From Streptomyces sp. adm13(2018) (GTDB lineage Bacteria; Actinomycetota; Actinomycetes; Streptomycetales; Streptomycetaceae): DNA of 38,782 bases. A program made the position numbers and the translations under genes. Location: assembly GCF_008042145.1 (NCBI RefSeq), contig NZ_RDBH01000141.1, positions 454,230 through 493,011 of the forward strand, written 5' to 3'. How positions within the stretch are numbered: the stretch's first letter is position 1; every line of letters begins with the position of its first letter. The notes under the pieces are model-generated. The model was not told the DNA's origin. It saw only the letters and a program-made list of their open reading frames with translations, and ran no database searches. Shown here piece by piece: positions 17,499-25,807 of the stretch.

Positions 17499-18557
17499 AT
17501 GAGCATCATCGACAAGACCGCGTCCGTCCCGGCGCCCCGCGACGGCGCCGACCACAACGGTCCGCTGCTCGAAGTCCGCGACCTGCACGTCGAGTTCCAC
17601 ACCCGTGACGGTGTGGCCAAGGCGGTCAACGGAGTCAACTACTCGGTGAACGCCGGCGAGACCCTCGCCGTCCTCGGCGAGTCCGGCTCCGGCAAGTCCG
17701 TCACCGCGCAGGCCATCATGGGCATCCTCGACATGCCGCCCGGCAGGATCCCGCAGGGCGAGATCCTGTTCCGCGGCCAGGACATGCTGAAGATGGCCGA
17801 AGAGGACCGCCGGAAGATCCGCGGCCGGAAGATCGCGATGATCTTCCAGGACGCGCTGTCCTCCCTCAACCCGGTCCTCACCGTCGGCTACCAGCTCGGC
17901 GAGATGTTCCGGGTGCACCAGGGCCTCTCCAAGAAGGCCGCCACGCTCAAGGCCGTCGAGCTGATGGACAAGGTCAAGATCCCCGCCGCCAAGGCGCGGG
18001 TCGCCGACTACCCCCACCAGTTCTCCGGCGGTATGCGCCAGCGCATCATGATCGCCATGGCGCTCGCCCTGGAGCCGGACCTGATCATCGCCGACGAGCC
18101 CACCACGGCTCTCGACGTGACCGTCCAGGCCCAGGTCATGGACCTCCTCGCGGAGCTCCAGCAGGAATACAACATGGGCCTGATCCTGATCACCCACGAC
18201 CTCGGCGTCGTCGCCGACGTCGCGGACAAGATCGCCGTGATGTACGCCGGCCGGATCGTCGAGCAGGCGCCGGTGCACGAGCTCTACAAGCGCCCGGCCC
18301 ACCCCTACACCAAGGGTCTGCTGGAGTCGATCCCGCGCCTGGACCAGAAGGGCCAGGAGCTCTACGCGATCAAGGGCCTCCCGCCCAACCTGCTCCGGGT
18401 GCCCACCGGCTGCGCCTTCAACCCGCGCTGCCCCCTGGCCGACGACATCTGCCGCACGGAGATCCCGGCGCTGGTGCCCGTCACCGAGCAGAACGGTGCG
18501 GACCTCCCGGGCCGTACGAGCGCCTGCCACTTCTGGAAGGAGACGATCCATGGCTGA
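17499..18557 (+). CDS. Peptide ABC importer ATPase, DppD/OppD type (operon 1)
   Basis: GAGGAGG precedes ATG 17499. The 352-aa ATPase has Walker A GESGSGKS (60-67), the D-family Q-loop MIFQDALSSLNPVL, signature FSGGMRQR (from 175), Walker B IIADEP with D199-E200 and switch H233. The C-terminal oligo-peptide transporter domain contains GCAFNPRCPLADDICR and a later ACHFW. This cysteine pattern is conserved in Dpp/Opp ATPases, some of which carry an iron-sulphur cluster there. It works as a heterodimer with the next ATPase, which overlaps it by 8 nt. Confidence 0.95.
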   Translation: MSIIDKTASVPAPRDGADHNGPLLEVRDLHVEFHTRDGVAKAVNGVNYSVNAGETLAVLGESGSGKSVTAQAIMGILDMPPGRIPQGEILFRGQDMLKMAEEDRRKIRGRKIAMIFQDALSSLNPVLTVGYQLGEMFRVHQGLSKKAATLKAVELMDKVKIPAAKARVADYPHQFSGGMRQRIMIAMALALEPDLIIADEPTTALDVTVQAQVMDLLAELQQEYNMGLILITHDLGVVADVADKIAVMYAGRIVEQAPVHELYKRPAHPYTKGLLESIPRLDQKGQELYAIKGLPPNLLRVPTGCAFNPRCPLADDICRTEIPALVPVTEQNGADLPGRTSACHFWKETIHG

Positions 18558-19638
18558 CCTCAGCAAGAACGAAGAGGCCGTGGCCGCCGCCATCGAGGCC
18601 CCGGTGGGCCGTGGCGAGCCGATTCTCCAGGTGCGCAACCTGAAGAAGCACTTCCCGCTGACGCAGGGCATCCTCTTCAAGAAGCAGGTCGGCGCGGTCA
18701 AGGCCGTGGACGGGGTCTCCTTCGACCTCTACCAGGGCGAGACCCTCGGCATCGTGGGCGAGTCCGGCTGTGGCAAGTCCACGGTCGCCAAGCTCCTGAT
18801 GAACCTGGAGCAGGCCACCGCCGGCGAGGTCTTCTACAAGGGCCAGGACATCACCCGGCTGGGCGGCCGCGCGCTGAAGGCCGTGCGCCGCAACATCCAG
18901 ATGGTGTTCCAGGACCCGTACACCTCGCTGAACCCGCGCATGACGGTCGGCGACATCATCGGCGAGCCCTTCGACATCCACCCCGAGGTGGCCCCGAAGG
19001 GCGACCGGCGCCGCAAGGTGCAGGAGCTGCTCGACGTCGTCGGTCTGAACCCGGAGTACATCAACCGGTACCCGCACCAGTTCTCCGGCGGTCAGCGCCA
19101 GCGCATCGGCATCGCCCGCGGCCTCGCGCTCAACCCGGAGATCATCATCTGCGACGAGCCGGTCTCGGCCCTGGACGTCTCCGTCCAGGCGCAGGTCATC
19201 AACCTGATGGGGAAGCTCCAGGACGAGTTCAACCTGTCCTACCTCTTCATCGCGCACGACCTGTCGATCGTCCGGCACATCTCGGACCGCGTCGGCGTCA
19301 TGTACCTCGGCAAGATGGCCGAGATCGGTACGGACGAGCAGATCTACGAGCACCCGACGCACCCGTACACCCAGGCGCTGCTCTCCGCGGTGCCGGTGCC
19401 GGACCCGGAGGCCCGCGCGCACCGCGAGCGGATCATCCTGACCGGTGACGTCCCCTCGCCGGCCAACCCGCCGTCGGGCTGCAGCTTCCGCACCCGCTGC
19501 TGGAAGGCGCAGGAGAAGTGCGCGCAGGAGACGCCGCTGCTGGCGATCCCGCAGCGCTTCGCCGGCCAGGACACCCCGGCCGCCCACTTCTCGGCGTGCC
19601 ACTTCGCCGAGGAGAAGCAGGTCGTGCCGGTGCACTGA
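18550..19638 (+). CDS. Peptide ABC importer ATPase, DppF/OppF type (operon 1)
   Basis: ATG 18550 with AAGGAG 7-8 nt upstream, inside the end of the preceding ATPase. The 362-aa protein has LKKHFPLTQGILFKK, Walker A GESGCGKS (70-77), [31 protein letters not shown] and the C-terminal [15 protein letters not shown] domain typical of DppF/OppF. It is the last gene of operon 1; a terminator with a 27-bp stem begins 15 bases after the stop. Confidence 0.95.
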   Translation: MADLSKNEEAVAAAIEAPVGRGEPILQVRNLKKHFPLTQGILFKKQVGAVKAVDGVSFDLYQGETLGIVGESGCGKSTVAKLLMNLEQATAGEVFYKGQDITRLGGRALKAVRRNIQMVFQDPYTSLNPRMTVGDIIGEPFDIHPEVAPKGDRRRKVQELLDVVGLNPEYINRYPHQFSGGQRQRIGIARGLALNPEIIICDEPVSALDVSVQAQVINLMGKLQDEFNLSYLFIAHDLSIVRHISDRVGVMYLGKMAEIGTDEQIYEHPTHPYTQALLSAVPVPDPEARAHRERIILTGDVPSPANPPSGCSFRTRCWKAQEKCAQETPLLAIPQRFAGQDTPAAHFSACHFAEEKQVVPVH

Positions 19639-19652
19639 CGCACCGAGCGGCA

Positions 19653-19710
19653 GACACGACGAAGGGCGCCCCGGTCCGTACCCACGGACCGGGGCGCCCT
19701 TCGTCGTGTC
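19653..19710 (+). terminator. Very strong terminator between the two importer operons
   Basis: A 27-bp perfect stem (19653-19679 with 19684-19710) around the 4-nt loop ACCC, starting GACACGACGAAGGGCGCC. It separates operon 1 from operon 2. Confidence 0.92.
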
Positions 19711-19864
19711 CCGCGTGTCCCTCCGCACCACCGCGCCCCCGTCCGGCCTCCGCGTATCCCTCCCGAGCACCCCGGCACCGTCCGGCGGCCGTAAAAGTGC
19801 ACCCCCGTCAAGAACAGGTGATATTGGGGCATAAGTCATACTGAGGACATTCGGGAGGCACTCC

Positions 19865-21490
19865 ATGCGCGGAGCCACGCACGCCAAGTGGGCCGCTCTG
19901 GCCACCGCAGTCGCCCTGGCGGCGACCGCCTGCGGCGGCGGCGACAGCGGCGGTGGCGGAGGGGCCGACGGCATCGTGAGCTCCTCGTGGGGCGACCCGC
20001 AGAACCCGCTGGAGCCCGCCAACACCAACGAGGTCCAGGGCGGCAAGGTCCTCTCCATGATCTTCCGCGGGCTCAAGCAGTACGACCCGAAGACCGGCGA
20101 GGCCAAGGACATGCTCGCCGAGAAGATCGAGACGACCGACTCGACCAACTTCACCATCACGGTGAAGGACGGCTGGACCTTCTCCAACGGCGAGAAGGTC
20201 ACCGCGAAGTCCTTCGTCGACGCCTGGAACTACGGCGCGAACCTGAAGAACAACCAGAAGAACGCCTACTTCTTCGGCCAGATCGAGGGCTACGACCAGG
20301 TCCACCCGGAGAAGGGCGAACCGACCGCCGAGACGATGTCCGGCCTCAAGGTCACCGGCCCGCAGACCTTCACGGTCAAGCTCACCCAGAAGTTCTCCAC
20401 CTGGCCCATCACCCTGGGCTACGCGGCCTTCTCCCCGCTCCCGCAGACCTTCTACACGGACCACTCGGCCTGGCTGTCGAAGCCGGTGGGCAACGGCCCG
20501 TACACCGTCGACTCGTACTCCAAGGGCTCCCAGATGGCCCTCAAGCGCTGGGACGCCTACCCGGGCGCCGACAAGGCCCAGAACGGCGGCATCAACCTCA
20601 AGGTGTACACCGACAACAACACGGCCTACACCGACCTGACGGCCGGCAACCTCGACCTCGTCGACGACGTGCCCGCCTCCCAGCTCAAGAACGTCGAGGC
20701 CGACCTCGGCGACCGGTACATCAACGTCCCCGCCGGCATCATCCAGACCCTGTCGTTCCCGTTCTACGACCCGGCCTGGAACAAGCCCGGACAGGAGAAG
20801 CTCCGGCAGGGCCTCTCCATGGCGATCGACCGGAACCAGATCACCGAGACCATCTTCCAGAAGACCCGGACCCCCGCCGTCGACTGGACCTCCCCGGTCC
20901 TCGGCGAGGACGGCGGCTTCAAGGACGTCTGCGGCGACTTCTGCAAGTACGACGCCGACCAGGCGAAGAAGCTGGTCGCCGAGGGCGGCGGCATCCCCGG
21001 CGGCACCATGAAGATCTCGTACAACGCCGACACCGGCTCCCACAAGGAATGGGTCGACGCGGTCTGCAACTCCATCAACCGCGCCCTCGGCAACAACAAG
21101 GCCTGCGTCGGCAACCCGGTCGGCACCTTCGCCGACTTCCGCAACCAGGTCACCCAGTCGAAGATGGACGGTCCCTTCCGGGCCGGCTGGCAGATGGACT
21201 ACCCGCTCATCCAGAACTTCCTCCAGCCGCTGTACTACACCAATGCCTCGTCCAACGACGGCAAGTACACCGACCCGCAGTTCGACAAGCTGGTCAACGA
21301 GGCGAACGCCGAGGCCGACACCGCGAAGGCCATCGGCCTCTTCCAGCAGGCCGAGGAGGTCCTCCGCGACGACATGGGGGCCATCCCGCTCTGGTACCAG
21401 AACGGCAGCGCCGGCTACTCGGAGCGGGTGAGCAACGTCACGCTGAACCCGTTCAGCGTCCCGGTCTACGACCAGATCAAGGTCAACTGA
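19865..21490 (+). CDS. Oligopeptide ABC importer, substrate-binding lipoprotein (operon 2)
   Basis: ATG 19865 follows a GGGAGG ribosome site. The 541-aa family 5 protein has a lipoprotein signal MRGATHAKWAALATAVALAA ending at C23, a Gly/Asp linker, then VKDGWTFSNGEKVTAKSFVDAW, VGNGPYTV, QGLSMAIDRNQ and AIPLWYQNGSAGYSERV. It is closely paralogous to the SBP at 13803. The length matches BldKB-type binders. It is the first gene of the second importer operon. The gap to the permease carries an unusual inverted copy of permease codons (21497-21576) instead of the hairpin found at the same place in operon 1. Confidence 0.92.
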   Translation: MRGATHAKWAALATAVALAATACGGGDSGGGGGADGIVSSSWGDPQNPLEPANTNEVQGGKVLSMIFRGLKQYDPKTGEAKDMLAEKIETTDSTNFTITVKDGWTFSNGEKVTAKSFVDAWNYGANLKNNQKNAYFFGQIEGYDQVHPEKGEPTAETMSGLKVTGPQTFTVKLTQKFSTWPITLGYAAFSPLPQTFYTDHSAWLSKPVGNGPYTVDSYSKGSQMALKRWDAYPGADKAQNGGINLKVYTDNNTAYTDLTAGNLDLVDDVPASQLKNVEADLGDRYINVPAGIIQTLSFPFYDPAWNKPGQEKLRQGLSMAIDRNQITETIFQKTRTPAVDWTSPVLGEDGGFKDVCGDFCKYDADQAKKLVAEGGGIPGGTMKISYNADTGSHKEWVDAVCNSINRALGNNKACVGNPVGTFADFRNQVTQSKMDGPFRAGWQMDYPLIQNFLQPLYYTNASSNDGKYTDPQFDKLVNEANAEADTAKAIGLFQQAEEVLRDDMGAIPLWYQNGSAGYSERVSNVTLNPFSVPVYDQIKVN

Positions 21491-21496
21491 CGCCGT

Positions 21497-21576
21497 AGCA
21501 GGTGCCGGCTGATGACCCGGCGGCGGGGCAGGCCCTTGGCGACGGCGGTGCGGACGTAGTCGGCGCGCTTGTTCTC
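21497..21576 (-). repeat. 80-bp inverted copy of permease codons in the SBP-permease gap
   Basis: These 80 bases are the exact reverse complement of 22206-22285 in the downstream permease gene (codons 199-225, the EAA loop). I checked every base; identity ends on both sides at the first flanking base. The copy starts 6 bases after the SBP stop and ends 35 bases before the permease start. In the transcript the two copies could form an 80-bp duplex about 630 nt apart. Confidence 0.96.
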
Positions 21577-21611
21577 ACCCCCCTTCCCGGAGCCAACCCC
21601 CGGAGCCCCCC

Positions 21612-22535
21612 ATGGGTCGATATGTGATCCGGCGGCTGCTGCAGATGATCCCGGTCTTCTTCGGCGCCACGCTGTTGATCTTCCTGATGGTGAACGTGAT
21701 GGGCGACCCCATCGCCGGACTGTGCGGCGACCGCCAGTGCGACCCGGCGACCGCCGCCCAGCTGGAGAAGGAGTTCGGCCTCGACAAGCCCGTCTGGCAG
21801 CAATACCTCACCTACATGGGCAACGTCTTCACCGGAGACTTCGGCACCGCCTTCAACGGCCAGCCCGTCACCGAACTGATGGCCAGCGCCTTCCCCGTCA
21901 CCATCCGGCTCACCATCGTCGCGATCGTCTTCGAGATCGTCATCGGCATCAGCCTCGGCGTCGTCACCGGCCTCAAGCGGGGCCGCCCCGTCGACACCAC
22001 CGTCCTGCTGCTGACCCTGGTCGTCCTCTCGGTCCCGACCTTCGTCACCGGCCTCCTCGTGCAGCTGCTCCTCGGCGTCAAGTGGGGCTGGATCAAACCG
22101 GCCGTCTCACCCGAGGCCACCTTCTCCGAACTGATCGTGCCGGGCCTGGTCCTCGCCTCGGTCTCGCTGGCGTACGTCACCCGGCTCACCCGGACCTCGA
22201 TCGCCGAGAACAAGCGCGCCGACTACGTCCGCACCGCCGTCGCCAAGGGCCTGCCCCGCCGCCGGGTCATCAGCCGGCACCTGCTGCGCAACAGCCTCAT
22301 CCCCGTCGTGACGTTCATCGGCGCCGACGTCGGCGCCCTCATGGGCGGAGCCATCGTCACCGAACGGATCTTCAACATCCACGGCGTCGGCTACCAGCTC
22401 TACCAGGGCATCGTCCGCCAGAACACCCAGACCGTGGTGGGCTTCGTGACCATCCTCGTCCTGGTGTTCCTGCTGGCCAACCTCCTGGTCGACCTCCTGT
22501 ACGCCGTCCTTGACCCGAGGATTCGCTATGCCTGA
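21612..22535 (+). CDS. Peptide ABC importer permease, DppB/OppB type (operon 2)
   Basis: ATG 21612 with CGGAG at 21601-21605. The 307-aa protein is collinear with the permease at 15612: MGRYVIRRLLQMIPVFFGATLLIFLM, the DFGTAFNGQPVTELM loop, and the EAA loop DYVRTAVAKGLPRRRVISRHLLRNSLIPV. Codons 199-225, covering that loop, are present a second time in reverse orientation upstream of the gene. It overlaps the next permease by 8 nt, exactly as in operon 1. Confidence 0.94.
   Translation: MGRYVIRRLLQMIPVFFGATLLIFLMVNVMGDPIAGLCGDRQCDPATAAQLEKEFGLDKPVWQQYLTYMGNVFTGDFGTAFNGQPVTELMASAFPVTIRLTIVAIVFEIVIGISLGVVTGLKRGRPVDTTVLLLTLVVLSVPTFVTGLLVQLLLGVKWGWIKPAVSPEATFSELIVPGLVLASVSLAYVTRLTRTSIAENKRADYVRTAVAKGLPRRRVISRHLLRNSLIPVVTFIGADVGALMGGAIVTERIFNIHGVGYQLYQGIVRQNTQTVVGFVTILVLVFLLANLLVDLLYAVLDPRIRYA
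22206..22285 (+). repeat. Source copy of the 80-bp inverted repeat (EAA-loop codons)
   Basis: This is the coding-strand partner of 21497-21576. It encodes ENKRADYVRTAVAKGL and the following ten residues of the permease, and the reading frame is normal. The EAA loop is the best-conserved part of the family, yet the operon 1 permease differs at several bases here, so the inverted copy derives from this gene. Confidence 0.96.
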
Positions 22536-23523
22536 GCAGCCCGAGCCGCTGGAGTCGTACGAAGAGGGCCGAGCCATCGCACCCACCGGCGCCGGCGGCG
22601 CGTCCGACCTCGCGACGGCCGAGGGGGAGACCCTGGAGGCGACGCCCGGCGGCCCCCTCGGCACCGGTGCCGACAAGAAGCCCCGCTCCCTGTGGTCCGA
22701 CGCCTGGCGCGACCTGCGCCGCAACCCCATCTTCATCGTCTCCTCGCTGGTGATCCTCTTCCTGGTCGTCATCTCCATCTGGCCCCAGCTGATCGCCTCC
22801 GGAGACCCGCTCGACTGCGACCTCTCCAAGGCCCAGGAGGGCTCCCAGCCCGGCCACCCCTTCGGCTTCAACGGACAGGGCTGCGACGTCTACATCCGCA
22901 CGGTCTACGGCGCCCGCACCTCCGTGACCGTCGGCGTCCTCGCCACCCTCGGCGTCGCCGTCCTCGGCAGCATCCTCGGCGGCCTCGCCGGTTTCTTCGG
23001 CGGCGCCTGGGACGGCGTCCTCTCCCGGATCACCGACGTCTTCTTCGCCATCCCCGTCGTCCTCGGCGGTCTGGTGCTGCTCTCCGTGGTGACCAGCTCC
23101 ACCGTCTGGCCCGTCATCGGCTTCATGGTCCTGCTCGGCTGGCCGCAGCTCTCCCGCATCGCCCGCGGCTCCGTCATCACCGCCAAACAGAACGACTACG
23201 TGCAGGCCGCCCGGGCCCTCGGCGCGTCCAACTCCCGCATGATGCTCCGCCACATCACGCCCAACGCCATCGCCCCGGTGATCGTCGTCGCCACCATCGC
23301 CCTCGGCACGTACATCGCCCTGGAGGCGACCCTGTCCTACCTCGGCGTCGGTCTGAAGCCGCCGACCGTGTCCTGGGGCATCGACATCTCCTCGGCCTCC
23401 CAGTACATCCGCAACGCGCCCCACATGCTGCTCTGGCCGGCCGGCGCACTCGCCATCACCGTGCTCGCCTTCATCATGCTCGGCGACGCCGTCCGCGACG
23501 CCCTCGACCCGAAGCTGAGGTAG
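22528..23523 (+). CDS. Peptide ABC importer permease, DppC/OppC type (operon 2)
   Basis: ATG 22528 overlaps the preceding stop by 8 nt; an upstream in-frame start at 22510 is ignored because operon 1 uses the same overlap. The 331-aa protein has a longer acidic N-terminus (MPEQPEPLESYEEG, about 55 residues) before SLWSDAWRDLRRNPIFIVSSLVIL. The permease core has EAA loop DYVQAARALGASNSRMMLRHITPNAIAPVIV and SYLGVGLKPPTVSWG. An extracytoplasmic loop contains CDLSKAQEGSQPGHPFGFNGQGC, two cysteines that could form a disulphide and are absent from the operon 1 paralog. Confidence 0.93.
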   Translation: MPEQPEPLESYEEGRAIAPTGAGGASDLATAEGETLEATPGGPLGTGADKKPRSLWSDAWRDLRRNPIFIVSSLVILFLVVISIWPQLIASGDPLDCDLSKAQEGSQPGHPFGFNGQGCDVYIRTVYGARTSVTVGVLATLGVAVLGSILGGLAGFFGGAWDGVLSRITDVFFAIPVVLGGLVLLSVVTSSTVWPVIGFMVLLGWPQLSRIARGSVITAKQNDYVQAARALGASNSRMMLRHITPNAIAPVIVVATIALGTYIALEATLSYLGVGLKPPTVSWGIDISSASQYIRNAPHMLLWPAGALAITVLAFIMLGDAVRDALDPKLR

Positions 23524-23529
23524 CGACCC

Positions 23530-24513
23530 ATGCTGCTCGAAGTGCGCGACCTCCACGTGGAGTTCCACACCCGCGACGGGGTGGCCAAGGCCGTCAACGG
23601 CGTCGACTACTCCGTCGACGCGGGGGAGACCCTCGCCGTCCTCGGCGAGTCCGGCTCCGGCAAGTCCGTCACGGCCCAGGCCGTCATGGGCATCCTCGAC
23701 GTCCCCCCGGGCCGGATCAGCCGGGGCGAGATCCTCTTCCAGGGCCAGGACCTGCTGAAGCTCAAGGAGGACGAGCGGCGGAAGATCCGCGGCGCCAAGA
23801 TGGCGATGGTCTTCCAGGACGCGCTGTCCTCCCTCAACCCCGTCCTCAGCGTCGGCGACCAGCTCGGCGAGATGTTCCAGGTCCACCAGGGCATGTCCCG
23901 GAAGGACTCCCTGGCCAAGGCCGTCGAACTGATGGACCGGGTCCGCATCCCCGCCGCCAAGGAACGGGTCGGCCAGTACCCCCACCAGTTCTCCGGCGGC
24001 ATGCGCCAGCGCATCATGATCGCGATGGCGCTCGCCCTCGAACCCGAGCTGATCATCGCCGACGAGCCCACCACGGCCCTCGACGTCACCGTCCAGGCCC
24101 AGGTCATGGACCTCCTCGCCGAACTCCAGCGCGAACTCAACATGGGGCTGATCCTCATCACCCACGACCTCGGCGTCGTCGCCGACGTCGCCGACAAGAT
24201 CGCCGTCATGTACGCCGGCCGGATCGTCGAACAGGCCCCCGTCCACGAGATCTACAAGGCGCCCGCCCACCCCTACACCCGCGGCCTGCTCGACTCCATC
24301 CCCCGGCTGGACCAGAAGGGCCAGGAGCTCTACGCGATCAAGGGCCTCCCGCCGAACCTCCTCGCCATCCCGCCCGGCTGCGCCTTCAACCCCCGCTGCC
24401 CGATGGCGCAGGACGTCTGCCGCACCGACGTGCCCCCGCTCTACGACGTGACCGAGTCCCCGGTACCGCGCACCAGCGCCTGCCACTTCTGGAAGGAGTG
24501 CCTCCATGGCTGA
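23530..24513 (+). CDS. Peptide ABC importer ATPase, DppD/OppD type (operon 2)
   Basis: ATG 23530 follows the permease stop by 6 nt with only a weak GAGG as ribosome site, implying coupling. The 327-aa protein lacks the 24-residue lead of its operon 1 paralog and begins directly at MLLEVRDLHVEFHTRDG. Walker A GESGSGKS, MVFQDALSSLNPVL, FSGGMRQRIMIAMALAL, IIADEPTTALD and the H-loop THDLGVVADVAD are all intact. The C-terminal cysteine region is GCAFNPRCPMAQDVCR. Confidence 0.95.
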   Translation: MLLEVRDLHVEFHTRDGVAKAVNGVDYSVDAGETLAVLGESGSGKSVTAQAVMGILDVPPGRISRGEILFQGQDLLKLKEDERRKIRGAKMAMVFQDALSSLNPVLSVGDQLGEMFQVHQGMSRKDSLAKAVELMDRVRIPAAKERVGQYPHQFSGGMRQRIMIAMALALEPELIIADEPTTALDVTVQAQVMDLLAELQRELNMGLILITHDLGVVADVADKIAVMYAGRIVEQAPVHEIYKAPAHPYTRGLLDSIPRLDQKGQELYAIKGLPPNLLAIPPGCAFNPRCPMAQDVCRTDVPPLYDVTESPVPRTSACHFWKECLHG

Positions 24514-25630
24514 GGCGATTCTCGAAGTCCGGGACCTCCACAAGCACTACCCGCTCACCCGGGGCATCGTCTTCAAGAAGCAGGTCGGCTCGGTCAAGGC
24601 CGTCGACGGAGTCGACTTCGACCTCCGCGCCGGCGAGACCCTCGGCATCGTCGGCGAGTCCGGCTGCGGCAAGTCGACCGTCGCGAAGATGCTCGTCAAC
24701 CTGGAGCGGCCGACCTCCGGCTCGATCCGCTACAAGGGCGAGGACATCAGCAGGCTCTCTCCGCGCGCGCTCAAGGCCGTCCGCCGCAACATCCAGATGG
24801 TGTTCCAGGACCCGTACACCTCGCTCAACCCCCGCATGACCGTCGGCGACATCATCGGCGAGCCGTACGAGATCCACCCCGAGGTCGCGCCCAAGGGCGA
24901 CCGGCGCCGCAAGGTCCAGGACCTCCTGGACGTCGTCGGACTCAACCCCGAGTACATCAACCGCTACCCGCACCAGTTCTCCGGCGGCCAGCGCCAGCGC
25001 ATCGGCATCGCCCGCGGCCTCGCCCTCCAGCCCGAGATCATCGTCGCCGACGAACCGGTCTCCGCCCTCGACGTCTCCGTCCAGGCCCAGGTCATCAACC
25101 TGATGGGGAACCTCCAGTCGGAGTTCTCCCTGTCGTACGTCTTCATCGCCCACGACCTCTCGATCGTGCGGCACATCTCCGACCGGGTCGGCGTCATGTA
25201 CCTCGGCCGGATCGTCGAGATCGGCACCGACGCCCAGATCTACGACCACCCCACCCACCCCTACACCCAGGCGCTGCTCTCCGCCGTCCCCGTCCCCGAC
25301 CCCGAGGCCCGCGCCCACCGCGAACGCATCATCCTCACCGGCGACGTGCCCTCCCCGGCGAACATCCCCTCCGGCTGCCGCTTCCGCACCCGCTGCTGGA
25401 AGGCCCAGGAGCGCTGCGCCCTCGAAGTCCCGCTGCTCGCCGTCCCGGCCGTCTTCCGCCTCACGGACAGCCCGGCGAAGCACGACTCGGCCTGCCACTT
25501 CGCGGAGGAGAAGCACGTCGTCCCCTCGGAGACCGCGCGCCCCGACGCACCACCGGCGTTCGGCGACACGCCCCCCGCCGCACCGCGGGACCCGGGTGAC
25601 GACCCGTTCAGGAAGCCCGAAGCGCCTTAA
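24506..25630 (+). CDS. Peptide ABC importer ATPase, DppF/OppF type (operon 2)
   Basis: ATG 24506 overlaps the preceding ATPase by 8 nt with AAGGAG upstream. The 374-aa protein has [18 protein letters not shown], Walker [41 protein letters not shown] and the [15 protein letters not shown] domain. It carries an extra Pro/Asp-rich tail of about 35 residues ([20 protein letters not shown]) not present in operon 1. It is the last gene of operon 2. Confidence 0.95.
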   Translation: MAEAILEVRDLHKHYPLTRGIVFKKQVGSVKAVDGVDFDLRAGETLGIVGESGCGKSTVAKMLVNLERPTSGSIRYKGEDISRLSPRALKAVRRNIQMVFQDPYTSLNPRMTVGDIIGEPYEIHPEVAPKGDRRRKVQDLLDVVGLNPEYINRYPHQFSGGQRQRIGIARGLALQPEIIVADEPVSALDVSVQAQVINLMGNLQSEFSLSYVFIAHDLSIVRHISDRVGVMYLGRIVEIGTDAQIYDHPTHPYTQALLSAVPVPDPEARAHRERIILTGDVPSPANIPSGCRFRTRCWKAQERCALEVPLLAVPAVFRLTDSPAKHDSACHFAEEKHVVPSETARPDAPPAFGDTPPAAPRDPGDDPFRKPEAP

Positions 25631-25650
25631 CGCGACGGCAACTCGGCGGA

Positions 25651-25662
25651 ATCGGATCCGAT
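25651..25662. promoter_or_regulatory. 12-base perfect palindrome after operon 2
   Basis: ATCGGATCCGAT lies 20 bases after the operon 2 stop in a slightly A+T-richer stretch. It could be an operator for the next gene. No matching second site was found, so this is weak. Confidence 0.25.
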
Positions 25663-25711
25663 ATACGAACACGCCAGGCTGTCCAGCGTACGGCCGTGCG
25701 GGTGCCGTGAG

Positions 25712-25745
25712 CCGGGCCGGGGCACGCCATGTCGCCCCGGCCCGG
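25712..25745 (+). terminator. Terminator of importer operon 2
   Basis: A 12-bp perfect stem (CCGGGCCGGGGC and complement) around a 10-nt loop, 81 bases after the stop. Confidence 0.8.
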
Positions 25746-25807
25746 ACCCGTGCGTTCCCCCCGTCCCGCGGGTTTCGCGGAACCGCTTGTTTCGGTTGGT
25801 GGCGACC

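Noticed and set aside
19653-19710. Possible insertion-sequence terminal repeat
   Set aside because: The arms are 4 nt apart and located just after an operon end, the form of a terminator; no transposase is present.
22372-24543. Minus-strand open frame of 723 codons in operon 2
   Set aside because: The sequence is a shadow of the permease and ATPase genes; no start signal or recognisable motif.
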